From Candidula unifasciata (Eukaryota > Mollusca > Gastropoda > Stylommatophora > Geomitridae), in assembly GCA_905116865.2 (NCBI GenBank), contig CAJHNH020000210.1, positions 243,291 to 307,290 on the forward strand: DNA of 64,000 nucleotides. The letters are read 5' to 3'. Positions within the stretch are counted from its first letter, which is position 1. Each line of letters begins with the position of its first letter. The notes beneath the pieces are model-generated. The model was given only the letters and a program-made list of their open reading frames with translations. It was not told the DNA's origin and searched no databases. Both the position numbers and the translations under genes were made by a program. Below are positions 1-12,142 of this stretch, piece by piece.

Positions 1-780
1 GGACGTGTAATTAAAGGAATTCTACATGAACTACGACAGGAAAATAATTTGAAAACTAAGGATCAAGTAGAAGAGAATGCTTACATTCTGCAGAATCAAA
101 GTATGGAGGAAGTAAAAATAAAGTAGCGATCCTTTTCAAGTTATTTTCAAGCCTTGTTTTGTATCCTATAAATGGCGATCTGCCATATTGGACCGTAAGT
201 CTCGCATTCATACATGATATATGAACTGAGGATTTCAGGTCAGGTATGGCAGACTGCTGGGAATGGGAGCTTTGCTTCATGTATGGACTAGGAGTCTCTC
301 ATTCATACATGATGTATGAATTCGGAATTTCAGAACCAATATGGCAGGTTGCTGGCGCTGGGGCTTTTCCTTTACACCTAGACAGGAAATCCCAAGGTTC
401 TGTAATCCAGCTACTGAGTTGAGTGCTTAGTGCTACACTGTGAGCTTTGAATTTAACGCTAAATTTTTTAAAAATAGTTTAGCCCGTGGTGGCTTTGTTT
501 TGTGAACTGCACTAAAATGGCGGTTGACTGATTACTTTCAGAGTGGCAGTATTTAGTGTACTATTTAGATATTTTCTTTGAGGGGTAACGCATCTTGCGA
601 AGTGCCCAGGGCATATGACTTGCTCCAGTCGCACACAAAGGCTCACTCAGACAAGAAAATGACTAATGGGCTTCTTTAGGAGAGCAAGAAGAGGCCAATG
701 ACAATAGGAGCACCACAACAATCCACAATATATCTGGTACAGGTTACATGTCATCTCATAACCACTTGACTACCTCAGAA
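1..780. other. No gene recognised; partial family C-like repeat at about 395-560
   Basis: No exon-like conserved reading frame seen. Two near-copies of a short segment (about 180-220 and 290-345, around a shared catacatgat motif) occur. Bases 395-560 resemble the 5' part of family C (cagctactgagttgagtg, then ctgtgagct) found at 4.5, 16.9 and 19.3 kb. Confidence 0.4.
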
Positions 781-2400
781 TGATGGATTATACTACATCA
801 CACCAATAATGGTGTTATAGTGTGATCAGTCTTTTTATTATGTACAAACACATTGCGAGGAAGATGAATTGGTGATTCCTGCCTCACTGTCAGTCTACCA
901 CTCCTGCCAATAACAACCACATCGGCAGTCTTCAAAATATGGAAAAAAACACCATAGCGAACTATGTACAAGGTGCCTGCTATGGGCAACCCACACCCGA
1001 TCGTGCAGATACACAACCGTGATGTGCGGTCACAGTCTTCTGACGGTTCTCTCTTTAAGAGATTTTGTTTCCTGAGGACCCAAGTAGTGGTGAAAGGAAT
1101 CCAGACCTCCCATCTGCTAACCTGTTGAAATATCACTGATCAACCCTCATATAACCAACTTTCCAAATACCTACCCATCACAACTCCATGCTGGCCAACT
1201 CACAAAAAAGTTACCCCAGCACCTTCTGTAGCACTTAAGGACACCCCGCCAACCAGCGAGCCACACAGCCCCAACTGTGCCAACCCCACACAAACCTGGG
1301 CTGACTCAAGTTCATTCTAGGAAATCACTCTGAAAGCATTTCAAAATACACCTGATGATCCACAGCATTCACTGGACAGATTACGAGCTCCCTTAGAATA
1401 AAACATCTTGTTAAACTGCCACACAATAAAGTCTATAGAACTTGAACAATTTGCACACAAGTCCACACACTTTGACTGAAAAGTGACTGACTCAAAAATC
1501 ATGCATGCTCTCCTGATAATAGTGGTCAGCTACACATGGATCTTACATTCCCCACACAAGTCAGGGTGTTTGAAGTCATCCGTGAACATCAAGCCTCTGT
1601 TTCACAACTCCAATTACCCGTCAATGTAACATGAATGCCTGTGTGTACCCATGCATCACAAAGCCCTGGCTTCATTACCTCTTTACACACTACAGTGACT
1701 TTCACATACAACATGTACAAAGCCAGCTTTCACAAATGACTGCTTGCATCAACAGTGAGTTGCAATTCTGGTGTAAGACCGTTAGTGATAGCACATCTGA
1801 CAGCCATATTATACGTATGCAAGTTTACCTATTTTTGCTGGGACCGAAAAGTGTTTCACTAGTTTGCAACAGGTCAGTAAAGAGCATTTTATGTCATTTT
1901 CACTGGTTCAAGAATGGAGCAGTTATGAGGAAAACATTCTGCAGTAAAGTTGCAACCTTTTACTGAAGACTATACATGGTATTCAGTATTGATAAACCAT
2001 GAAAATGAGACAATTGAGAAGGGCTGCAGAAATGTGGTCATAAGCGAAACCAGTCAACATAGAACCAATTCTAAATTACATACAAAGTTGACAAATTGCC
2101 CACTTAAAGAAACTGCTTGTGAAGACATACCATACATGGCATATTCTGAAAGAGGAGAAGGATGTAGAGCATGAAATAGACCAAGATAATATGGAAGGAT
2201 AACATCAAAGAAACTCTACAACACCATGTGTGTATATGGTCAAGGCAGTCAGAACAACAAGAAGCAGAACCTTCTATCTCTCTGGATACTTAGAGGGGCA
2301 AAAGAAGAAGTGAAGGAGAAGCTCTTACTTGCTCCCAGGAATTAATCCACTTAAACATTTAAAACCCAAAAAAAAAAACATGTTTCGACTAAAGAAGAAA
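781..2400. other. Unassigned sequence; weak dispersed-repeat match at 830-900
   Basis: No protein domain recognised. Bases about 840-890 resemble 32695-32745 (aacacattg/aacacattc, gaagatgaattggtgatt), so part of this stretch is probably an old dispersed repeat. The remainder shows nothing recognisable. Confidence 0.3.
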
Positions 2401-2724
2401 CCAAGCCCTTAAACTGATAAGTCAGGGAATAAGTCAGGGAGATACGTCGGGGAGATAAATCAGTGAGATAAGTCACAAGATAATTGAGTGAGAAAAATCA
2501 GGGAGATAAGTCAAGGAAATAGAAAAAGAAATTGAACATCTTTATTATAGTTATTTTTATAGGTGACTTTCTCATTTTGCTATAGTTCAGAATTCTTCTC
2601 TTCTTCTTGATTTACTTGTTGACAAAGACCTTGGTAGAAACATTTAATTGTATTTACATGTTTTCCTTTCCTTCTTGCTGAGCTTCCCATTCAAAGTGTA
2701 TTTACTATGACGTGCATGTAAGCG

Positions 2725-3070
2725 GACCTTTGTGGCTATGTTGTTAAGCCGTTCGCCCTGATGGACATGGCTTTATTTCAAAAATCAAAGGGGATCTTTG
2801 CGGCTATGTTGTAAAGTGGTTTGCCCTGACTGACATGAATTCATTTCACAAATCTAGAGGGACTTTTCTGGCTCAGTTGTTAAGCCACTTACCGTTTGCC
2901 CTGATGGACATGGGTTGATTTTACAAACTGCAACATTTGGTTCATGAGTGATTTTTATAGACGTTTCATTACAGACTATAGATGCTATGTCATCACTAGA
3001 GCTATGGAGTTGATGTTTTGTGCAACACGCTGAATGCAAGACTGCTTTTCTGCAGACAGAGATGAAGCCA
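2725..3070 (+). repeat. Triplicated tRNA-like SINE head
   Basis: Three tandem, diverged copies of about 67 bp (starting near 2727, 2790 and 2857) carry a tRNA-like pattern: ttgtggctatgttgttaagc (A-box-like), then gatggacatgggttgatttt (B-box-like). The 3' part (agagctatggagttgatgt) matches a single copy near 26.62-26.80 kb, so this looks like a SINE whose head was multiplied. Confidence 0.45.
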
Positions 3071-3690
3071 TATAGGATAAAATCTGGTACAATGAAGTCG
3101 GTTCTCTTGACTTCAAACCATTAAACTTTAGTTTGTGTTTAGTGAATTAATTACTTGCAGGTTCCCTGATTTTCATTCATTCATGAACAACAACCCATCA
3201 ACTCTGTTCAGCAACAACCTCCTGTAATTTCCAATTGTATGTATACAGTATATAACATATTCACATTTCATAATAAATAATGAAACAAAATATAATTTCA
3301 GTCCCTGGAAATTAAAAAGTTTACAGTAAAGGTAGTCATATGGCAGATAATGACCTTGACATGTGAAGTAAAGTCAAGGTCCTCTTTTCTTTTAACACCA
3401 CTGGCACATAAGAGATTTAGTGAAAAAAAAAAAAAAAATGAAGGACCCCTTCCACACTCTTTCAGGGATTCAGGGCTGAGCCCATATTCTACCAGACCAA
3501 ACACTCTTTGAAAATCTGGGTGGAGATTCCATAGCACAGCATTCAGGACAAGCGAATATTAGCTCTATCTCTCTCCTAAACAGCCAGCAAAGATTCTCCT
3601 TACAGATGGCACCCGTTGTCATCTGGCTAACTACTCGTGTTGCCTCTCCCCCTAGTCTCAAGCTGCCTAAGGCCTGCAGAGTCTTGAAGA
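3071..3690. other. No gene recognised
   Basis: A poly(A) run near 3424-3438 and no coding signal. No clear feature before the SINE A fragment that follows. Confidence 0.3.
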
Positions 3691-3790
3691 ATGATGTGGT
3701 CAACATCCCGCTAGCCAACTTTACAACCCGGGACATTTTCTGGTACCGGCTTTAGCCTAGGTTAACCTATCAGCCCAGGTGAATTATACA
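3690..3790 (-). mobile_element. SINE A fragment
   Basis: Matches the body of SINE A in reverse orientation (gatgtggtcaacatcccgc, cccgggacattttctggtac). The tRNA-like head is missing. Confidence 0.55.
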
Positions 3791-3919
3791 AATGTGCCAT
3801 CAAGTGGATTCAAACCCATGACATCCTGAATGGCAAACTCTCGGCCAGTGCATTTCTACGTCTTTCAATGCAAAGTAATAGGCATTAATATATCGTTCAG
3901 ACTACCCCCAATTCTCCTA

Positions 3920-4297
3920 AGTGCTAGCGGCTGAGTGGTCCTGAGGCATGGTGCTTGCCTCAAGTGCTGGAGGTCCCGGATTTCAGCCACGGTGAAGGCT
4001 GAGACTTTTTCATGTGGACTTCTAGTAATTTCCCCTGGTCTCTGGGTAGTAAGATCAGATGCCCGTGTGTAATATTGGGCATATAAAAAAAATACCTTGG
4101 CAGGTGGAAATCGAAAAGAGTAGCCTAATGGCGCTACCCGGAAAAAATTTAGAATAAAAAATCTACCTAAAATAGTTAAGGATCCTTACCGGTGCTACGG
4201 AGTTCGTGCACTGAGGTTCTTCAGACTCAGGCTTGAGTTAGAAGTAGAATGGAGCACTTATGTGTTACCCCTTGTGTCATGATGTTGATTCCCTGTT
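3920..4297 (+). mobile_element. SINE B copy (tRNA-derived)
   Basis: The head has tRNA-like A and B boxes (gcggctgagtggtcctgagg; ggtcccggatttc). The body matches the copy at 5295-5690, and its 3' half matches 27975-28212 on the other strand. It ends in a short (caaat)n tail. Confidence 0.7.
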
Positions 4298-4534
4298 CAA
4301 ATCAAATCAAATCCTAAGTCCTGAATCCTTGTTTCGAGAACAGTCTTTGAACATTAGGATCACTATGAAAATTGAGTAAGTTGCATGAAAGGGGAAACAT
4401 GAGTTAAAATCTCCTGCAAGGTTGGGGATTTTTGTGAAGGAAGCCCACAAAAATGACAAAAACCATCATAGTCCATTACAACTGCACTAGCCACATGGCC
4501 CTAAATCCTCCGCCTAAGAGACAATATTCTAAAT

Positions 4535-4985
4535 CTAGTTCCATCGCCAAGCTACTGAGCTAAGTTTATGGTGCGAAACTGTGAGCTACAGATTTAATTT
4601 GCAATGTTTTTTTTTTTTTCCAGCTGGGTCAAATGTGGTTTGTGTTATTAACTGCAGATTCAGAAAATGGTGGGTGGCCTGCTGGCACTCAACTAGCAGT
4701 GTCTTATGCAATACTGCATGGGCAACTGCTCATTTCTTGTAACTGCTGCTTTCATCAGTGATAAAGTGCAATTCTAATGGCGGACTATGTGTGTCGGCAC
4801 TTCTGATAACTGCTATATGCATTTAAGGTGTGTGGATGCTGTTGGCTTTGCCAAGACTGCAGTCTGTGTCAATTTTCTCACAAGGAATGTGACGCGCATT
4901 CTGTGTGGTTTTCACTGGCACAGGTATTGAACCATTCCTTTAAGGGTGACCCATTTATCATGCAGTTGCAGCTGATGCACTATCT
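4535..4985 (+). mobile_element. Family C retroposon copy (partial)
   Basis: Shares its whole length, with divergence, with copies at 16905-17440, 19308-19862 and 45050-45605 (minus). Shared landmarks: ctactgagctaagt, cactgtgagct-like, gcagattcagaaaatgg, ccatcaatgatgaactgcat-like. Confidence 0.65.
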
Positions 4986-5294
4986 ACTACACCATTTTGG
5001 TTCTTAGATTTACATTAACATTCAATAAAATGTGATACTTTTATAAATTATAAATTTAACATGGCTATAGGCAACATATTCACACACAGTTTATTCTCTG
5101 TAAATGGAATGACACTTTCAGAAAAGATATATTTGGAACAGTAATTATGTCATGTCATGAGCTTAAAAAAAAAAAATCTATTTTACTTCAACTCTACATT
5201 CTGACAGGCTTGCACTCATAGTCATACAATAATTATTATGACTTGTGTTATTTCTGTAATAGCTCCTTCTTTCATTTGTTATTCATTACCTGTT

Positions 5295-5690
5295 GGGATC
5301 TGTATGGTCTCGAGTCATGGTGTCAGCCTCAGGTGCTAGAGTTCCATGTTAAATCCCTGGTAAGGGCTTAGATCTTTTCACGTGGACTCGGACTTTTAGT
5401 TTTTCCCCCTGGTCTCTGGGTAAGATCAGACACCCGTGTGCACTGTTGCACACTTAAAAAAACCCTTGTCAGTTTAAAATCTAAATTAGTAGCCCACTGG
5501 CGCTGCCTGGGCGAAATTTTGAACTGAAAATCTATCTAAAGTATATCAGGATCCTCGCTGGTGCTACAGAGTCCGTGCACTGTGCTGAACTTCTTCAGAC
5601 TCAGAGTTAAGTTAGAAGAAGAACAGAGCACTTATGGGTAACTACCCTTGTGCCATGATGTTGATCTGTTGTTGAAACCTCAAACCTCAT
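5295..5690 (+). mobile_element. SINE B copy
   Basis: Same architecture as 3920-4297. The 3' tail is a short repeat (aaacctcaaacctca), matching the tail of the 28-kb copy, which suggests LINE-dependent retroposition with a simple-repeat tail. Confidence 0.7.
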
Positions 5691-5699
5691 TCACTGTTC

Positions 5700-5990
5700 T
5701 GCTCTGCTTTTATATGTTACACAGAGCTTGAAGTCTATACCTCAGTTTCCTTCTATCCTTTGGAATCACTGTGACATCATAGATGGAGTCCAGTTCAGCA
5801 CTTAGTTTGGTTACGCTCATCAACGTTTACCTGGGGGTTTCTCTTGGACTGCCTCATTTCATCAATCCCTCTATTTCCCATTTCAGTGCCTGTTTGGTGA
5901 TTTTCTGCTCATTTGTTCTCAGGGTGTGCCCAATATTTTTGCTCTGTCTTATAGCTGCAGTCACCATTCATTTGTTATGACATCTCTTAA
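5700..5990 (-). mobile_element. RTE-like LINE fragment (C-terminal RT region)
   Basis: Read on the minus strand it resembles the IGHTLR...QALKW region that follows the reverse transcriptase in RTE-type LINEs. The same segment recurs near 35.90-36.06 kb (minus) and 47.2-47.4 kb (plus). Decayed. Confidence 0.5.
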
Positions 5991-5999
5991 TTCTTCCAA

Positions 6000-6560
6000 T
6001 TGCTGAATGTTGAATTAAGAATCGAAATCACAGCACTCGGGACACTCATATGTGCTTAGTCCCCATCTTCAGCAGCAAGCGAAGAGTTCCAATTCCGATG
6101 GTACCAGTAACCGTCAGATTATATATCCATCTCATCCTTCCCCTGAGTGTTGAGCATCAGCCAGATCCCCTGGTAACTCCTCTCAGCCCCATTCTCCTCA
6201 GACCGTAATGATCCATCTGTGCATCCGCACTGTTCACCCGTTCACAAAGGGCCCTCACAACATCTAACTTGTCATACATCAGTTCACCACCAAGTGGTGC
6301 AGAGCCAGCCAGTCTATCTGCCTGCTCATTTTCAAACACACTGGCATGACCTGGAGAAAATATCCAAAGGATGCTAACTACCCGGGACCTCTAAAGTGAT
6401 GCTTGCCACTCTGCACGAATCACGCCTGTTTTCACCTTTCTCAACATGCTCCGTGAGTCGGTTACAATCACGGCATGTGGGTACAGCTGATTCTCAAGCA
6501 ATTAATCTTCTTGCTGTATATCAGCACAACATCAGTTGTTCATATCTGCCAGCTCAATGT
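6000..6560 (-). mobile_element. RNase H LINE 3' fragment
   Basis: The minus strand encodes part of an RNase H domain: ILWIFSPGHA, then NEQADRLAGSAPLGGELM, followed by a linker and a C-terminal Cys/His-like end. The same protein region recurs in at least ten places in the window (24.6, 54.4 and 60.2 kb are the clearest). 5'-truncated, not functional. Confidence 0.7.
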
Positions 6561-6604
6561 CACCTCTAGTGATCTCTTACAGATCACATTTGCCGCACAC
6601 AAAA

Positions 6605-6915
6605 AAGATATTGGGAAATAGATCACAACCTTGTTATCATATAAGATACTTGGCGATAGATATCAACCTTGTTAACATGTAAGATATTGGGTGATAGATT
6701 GCAACCTTGTTAACGAATAAGATATTGGGAGATAGATAGCAATCTTATTAACATATAAGATACCAGGCGATAGATCGCAACCGTGTTAACATAAAAGATA
6801 TTGGGCGATAGATCGCAACCATGTTAACATAAAAGATATTGGGTGATAGATTGCAACAGTGTTAACATATAAGATATTAGGCGATAGATCGCAACCGTGT
6901 TAACATATAAGTACA
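6605..6915. repeat. Minisatellite, about 38-bp unit, about 8 copies
   Basis: Tandem units of the form agatattgggcgatagatc followed by gcaacc and gttaacata, with 10-15% divergence. Confidence 0.85.
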
Positions 6916-7234
6916 AGGCAGAGTACTGAAAAATAACGAGACACTATGCTCTCAAAATAAACTTTCTACCACAATTATAACATCTACCATGTTCTCCCAA
7001 AAATGATACATTTTGGCTCCAAAAGATGCCTTAGGGCTTAAATTCAGGGGTATGTTTTTTGTTGCTTTATATATATCTCTCTCTATTTTACAAATACATC
7101 ATCAGATTGTAAATTATCATCTACTTAAAGCAACAATGTCGATATCATTATTTATGTTATTTATGCTTTTATTCCTTTACAACTTATTGTTTTTTGTATG
7201 TTCCAAAATCTTTCTATCTCGCTGATGATCTTCA

Positions 7235-7378
7235 ATGGCACTTATATTTGGACTAGCACTTATGTTTGGGCTAGTACATATAATTGGGCTAGCACTTATA
7301 TTTGGTTTAGCACTTATTTTTGGTCTAGCACTTATATTTGGTCTAGCACTTATATTTGGGCTAGCACTTATATTATCA
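7235..7378. repeat. 18-bp minisatellite, about 8 copies
   Basis: Unit tagcacttatatttggtc repeated with small changes; open in several frames only because the unit is a multiple of three. Confidence 0.85.
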
Positions 7379-7439
7379 GCAACCTGAAACATCATGCTAG
7401 AGTAGTGGCCTCCAACCATTTTAAGGTGCCTAGGACCCC

Positions 7440-8575
7440 CTCTTCCATCAGTTTTTGACAAGATCCCTAAGGCCCTCCCCCCCCCCCCCCCCCCATCAGT
7501 GTATGACAATATCCCACCCCCATCAGTATATGACAAGATCCCCATGCCCCCCTCCCATCATTATATGATTAGACCCCTATGCCCCCCCCCCCCCCCCCCC
7601 ACACACCAAAATACAAGGTCTGACAGTCAAGTAATGAGACTGCTTTTATTATGGCTAAGACAAAAATGTCATCTATGCATCAGAGCATGCAATTCAAAGA
7701 GACACCTTCGTCTATGATTGGCAACTTTTTATCGCCACCCGATAAGCAGACAACAAACAAGCCACCATTTTGTTAACCTAGTCAGAGATGCATTGTTACA
7801 TAATCAGCATGAAACAAGAAAAGCTAACATTAAATTATGTTTAAAACTCAGAAAAAGCGCCACTGCAACAGTTGAAATTATGCGATGAGTTTATGGGGAT
7901 AATTGTTTATCTCGTGCAGAAACTATTCGTAAAATTTTAGTGAAAGATTTAGGAAGAAAAAAAAGTTGCTTGTGGGTTTGTATTCAACACCTGGCAATTT
8001 GTTTCTTCTTCGTGAGAATGCACCAGCTCAAAAGGCTTTAGCTGTGCAGGAATTTTTGGCCCCAAAACAAGTGTGTGTTCTCAACCATCCATCTTACTCC
8101 CCAGATTTGTCTCCCTGTGATGATTTTCTATTCCCAAAATTAAAGTTACAATTAAAAGAACGCTTCTTTGACAATATTGATGACATTAAAAGGGCCGTAA
8201 CATCGACTTTAAGGGCCACAACAACAGAAGAACTACAGAGGTCGTTCCAGTGTTTGTTAGATTCTGCCACGTGCTGTATCAATGCACAAGGGGCTTACTT
8301 TGAGTAAAATACAGGTTATATCTTTAACTGTTGATTTTTAAAATTTTTATGGAATTAGTCTCATTACTTAATTGTCAGACCTTGTATGACAAGGACACCC
8401 CCCCCAGTATATGACAAAACTCCCATGCCACCCCATCAGTATATGATTAGACCCCCATGACCCCCATCAGTATATGATTAGACCCCCATGACCCCCATCA
8501 GTATATGAAAAGATCCCCATGCCCCCCCCCCCCATCAGTATATGATTAGACCCCCATGATCCCCCCAACAATCAT
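7440..8575. repeat. About 30-bp C-rich minisatellite split by a mariner insertion
   Basis: Units of the form catcagtatatgattagac plus a C run occupy 7440-7610 and 8390-8575. They were one array before the mariner at 7614-8384 inserted. Confidence 0.8.
7614..8384 (+). mobile_element. Internally deleted mariner element with TIRs and TA target duplication
   Basis: The ends are inverted repeats (CAAGGTCTGACAGTCAAG at the left; its complement with two differences at the right), flanked by TA at 7612-7613 and 8385-8386. An open frame at about 7966-8307 encodes the C-terminal third of a mariner transposase: a catalytic-region start (LRENAPAQ), then YSPDLSPCDDFLFPKLK and a terminal GAYFE. At 771 bp against about 1.3 kb for full elements, the helix-turn-helix and first catalytic part are lost. 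A frame break precedes the ORF, so this is non-autonomous. Confidence 0.9.
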
Positions 8576-8579
8576 TAGA

Positions 8580-9005
8580 TGGCAGGGCTCCCAGACAACC
8601 CCTTTTTTTTTTAACATAACAAAATGTGATTAAAAAGATGCAGATAATAAATTCTGCAACAAAGGAGAGTGAATGTTAGAAGATACATTCCAATCAGAAT
8701 GAGTCCTTAATCTATAATTACATACATATTTTACCATATAAATTAGATTTTTAACAGTAGATGTAAAAACTGTTCATAAAAAGAACAAAAAATGTGTTGT
8801 CGTTTGTTTAACAAATAGTTGAAACAAATTTAAACTAGAACAAAACATAAGTATAACAGATTATTACAATTACAAATGCACTCACTTTTCAAAACTGTTT
8901 GACTACCCCTCCTCCGTTCCTTTCCCTAGTATTCTCAGGAAAAGGAAAATGAGCCCTTTGCTTTATTATCATTACAGCAGAGACTGTTGGTTAACCCTCT
9001 TGTCC
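8580..9005. other. AT-rich, no feature recognised
   Basis: No coding signal, repeat match or RNA gene seen. Confidence 0.3.
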
Positions 9006-9008
9006 GCC

Positions 9009-9205
9009 CGGCTCTCTAGCGGAATTGGCTAAACTGGATTTCGCTGAGACCGGGTGACATACTCCTTGTGGTCCGGGTTCAATCCTGGGGGTAGGCATGA
9101 AGGCCACATTTTCTCCCAGATTGACGGTATTTACAATGGAATCAAGGCCGAAAGGTTGCGATATCCATAATACCGAGCCTAAGGGTTAACAACTCATGGC
9201 TTCTG
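9009..9205 (+). mobile_element. tRNA-derived SINE, single copy in window
   Basis: A tRNA-like head (ggaattggctaaactgg as A box, gggttcaatcctgg as B box) is followed by a short unrelated body. The B box is near-consensus. Not a tRNA gene: the cloverleaf is not complete and the body continues past it. Confidence 0.5.
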
Positions 9206-10045
9206 GATACTAAAACAAACAAACAAACAACCCTCTTGTCCTAGTAACACACACACACTAATCAGTCATGACCCCAATGGAATTCCAGAAAAAAAGTTAT
9301 TAAAAATTTTTGTTTTTATTTCATGCAGGCTGCAAATAAATTCAATAAAGTTTTATTATCTACATGTATCATTTTTTTAAATCACAACCCTACTGTAATT
9401 CAAGAAGGAAAAAAAAAACTGTTACACATGTCACAAATAAATTCCGCAAAATTTTATTTATCTAATTTACAATTGTGTCGTGAAATATATAAAGTCATCT
9501 GAAGGGATTACTCAAAAAAACATGAACACAGTGCAGCATTAAGTGAAATACATTCCCTATGCCTAAACTCTTTGAGTCCCAAGGAAAGCATCATACGTTC
9601 ATAGATTCCTACCTAAAGGCCCATTGAACGCTTGATGCGCCGATTTTACGTCTCTCTTGACTACCCCTTGGGCCTGGGATGCTAAACCCCCTGGGACTCA
9701 ATTGCAGAAAATATTTTTTTTCTAGTTATCAAGTATTCCAACCAATGGACGCAGACCAAAGAAAAGAGTAAAAAGAAAAAAAAAAAAGAATCTAATGACT
9801 CATGCGTGAATTAGGTAACCTCAATCACTGGGGCTTATGGGAAAATCTGACATCACCATGTATTTACAAAATCAATAAAGAAATTATTATTTGACTCAAA
9901 GCAAAACCCCCAAATGCTATTTATGTTTATGTATTTATATCCTGACATCCTAAACGCTGGCATGAAAACAGCCAACAGCATTAACTATGACAACAAAATT
10001 TGTGGTCTATAAAATATTTGTCTAGCCTTATAAGTCCAATACGCC
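9206..10045. other. No gene recognised
   Basis: AT-rich, two similar stretches around tttattatctacatgt and ttttatttatctaattt (about 9330-9370 and 9420-9470); otherwise nothing recognised. Confidence 0.3.
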
Positions 10046-10051
10046 TGAAGG

Positions 10052-10249
10052 CAGCGGTTTTCAACCCTCCTAATGCCGCGGCCCCTTTAATATAGTTCCT
10101 CATACTGTGGTGACCCCCAACCATTCTTATTTTTTTTTGCTACTTCATAACTTCAGTGAACATGTTTTTCGATGGTCTTAGGTGACCCCCCTGAAAGGGT
10201 TGTTCAACCCACAAAAGGGTCGTGGCCCACAGCTTGCGAACTGCTGCTG
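10052..10249. mobile_element. SPIN-like hAT MITE, copy 1
   Basis: Begins CAGCGGTTTTCAACC and ends in a degenerate inverse (GCGAACTGCTG). Internal landmarks (gtggtgacccccaacca, ggtcttaggtgacccc, cgtggcccac) match the copy at 57094-57296 and resemble the non-autonomous SPIN hAT family. Flanks cctgaagg and ccctaagg match at six of eight positions, an eroded 8-bp duplication. Confidence 0.8.
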
Positions 10250-11215
10250 CCCTAAGGCATGGAAAAGGGTCCTCTTTTATATAAACAGACGGTGTATTAC
10301 AAAAGTATGTTTAAAGGCAAGATGATTAACTTCACTGCACTAAGTTTTATCCATTATGGCTCTGTCTGTCTCCACAGAGCAGCTATATGTTCGCTGATAG
10401 TGTCACATAAAGCTCAACACTCCACAACTCCTGTGACTATCACTAAGAATCTCAAAAAGAAATCTGCAAAGCCTGCAATCACAAACTAAGAGATGGAGAC
10501 TGAAATTAAAACCATTTCAATACAAATAATCTGGTTCTTGTACACTGGAATGATATAGATTTTAGAGAAGGAGTTGGGAACATAAGGTTAACACCATGGA
10601 CACAGAAACAAAGAGAAATGTACACATTTAGCTGAACACAAAATCAAAATAGACATTAAATCAAACTGGAGATAAATCCCACTAATACTGGACTGAACAG
10701 TGGAATACTTTTTTCTTTACCTAGTGCACTAACCTCTAGATCAGTGTTCTTCAACCTTTTCACACATGCGGCCCAATAAAACAGAGGAAACTGTCTTGCA
10801 GCCCATCTGACAGCTTAATAAAAAAAAAAACACACACAAACGGAGGGGTACGACGCCACAGTCACTATGCATGATTTATTTAGCTAGTACATGAGTTGCT
10901 GTCATTATTCACAGCCTGGATGAGACTTAAGGTTACGAAACCTCCAGGTGCCATAATATTACTGTTTTCTGTGGCTCAACTGAGTTCCTGGGATTTGTAC
11001 CTGTTGGAATGTCAACCCTGAGGTGTTAAATCCTACAGACAGCAATTGTGGAAGAGAACAACTATCTAACCTACACTGTTAGGGGGTAAGGCAACAGTTT
11101 CTGGCACCCAACTCAAGACTTTTCCACAACCAATCAGTTCAAAGAGCACTTCTTTAGATCACCAATTCTTCAATGAAACAAATACTTTATTTTTATATGT
11201 CTAGTTTCTTTTTCT
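10250..11215. other. No gene recognised; possible hAT left end at 10742
   Basis: CAGTGTTCTTCAACC at 10742 is preceded by ctctagat, the preferred hAT target sequence, and followed by cggccc-type bases, but no matching right end was found. The rest is unassigned. Confidence 0.35.
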
Positions 11216-11219
11216 TCTA

Positions 11220-11400
11220 TAAATGTCCTTTAAAGGGCGGTCTGCACATTGTATTGTGGTTTACAGCTCAGCACCGATATCTTTTGCCTTTAGGGCTAAA
11301 ACATCAGCAAAACATTAATCAGTCGTTTTTTTATGACATGCTTGTTAAAAAACAGTGTGCTTACTGCTGTGGCCCCTAGAATAGGGCCCTAGAACTCATA
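11220..11400 (-). mobile_element. Family D fragment
   Basis: Matches the 5' half of family D in reverse: aaatgtcctttaaagggcgg, tgacatgcttgttaaaaaac. Low identity. Confidence 0.4.
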
Positions 11401-12020
11401 GAGGGACATATCTGGTTTTAAAATAAAGGTTTTGTACACACTGACAATAACAATCAAAGATGATGCTCCATCTGTTGCACACAAAATTGAAGCAGAAAAT
11501 ATTACATATAAAAACAATTCAGAGATCAAATGTACTTTAAAACTGTGCACATATATACCAGGTAACTATATACATCTAGATCATGAAACTATACACACAC
11601 TCATATATCTCCACTGGCTTGAATATTTAAAAATCAATACACCATTTAGCTTTCAATATAAGCATTGTTAACTTCAAGTTGCCATAAATATAATTAGAAA
11701 AATAATTTTCAGTGCACATTCAGAAAACTTCAGAGAAATATAAATATATAATATGTAACAATATGAATAAATGTCATTCAATACAATGTGGAAGCAAAGT
11801 TTTATTAGCATATGAGCATTAGAAGGTTATTTCCAGAAGTCTCTAATGAAATTTCAATTGTTAAATGAAGAAAACAGTGAAAAAAAAGCCAGCTTTACAT
11901 AAAGAGTAAAGTGATAAAAAAGATGTTACAGCTACAAAGCCTTCTTCAGCAAACAAAAACTTAAACTAAAAAAAGAACATACATATACAGTTAGAAAAAA
12001 TAGAAGGAACACATACTATT
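11401..12020. other. AT-rich, no feature recognised
   Basis: Several unrelated open frames without domain similarity; low-complexity AT-rich sequence. Confidence 0.3.
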
Positions 12021-12021
12021 A

Positions 12022-12130
12022 CACAGACAAGAAGGGGCACTTCAATCAATCCTCATCATGCCCAGAGGCACATAAGGCAGAAGGGGCACTTCATCAATCC
12101 TCATCATGCCCAGAGGCACATAAGGCAGAA
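12022..12130. repeat. Duplicated 49-bp unit
   Basis: Two near-identical copies of agaaggggcacttcaatcaa followed by tcctcatcatgcccagaggc, the second with small deletions. Confidence 0.8.
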
Positions 12131-12142
12131 GGGGCGCTTATA

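Noticed and set aside
1631..1966. A 111-codon plus-strand ORF in the 5' part of the window
   Set aside because: No recognisable domain, no conserved motif, no splice partners found, composition like the surrounding AT-rich sequence.
10742..11000. A third hAT element starting CAGTGTTCTTCAACC after ctctagat
   Set aside because: Only a left end and a target-like flank are visible; no matching right end or second ctctagat was found downstream.
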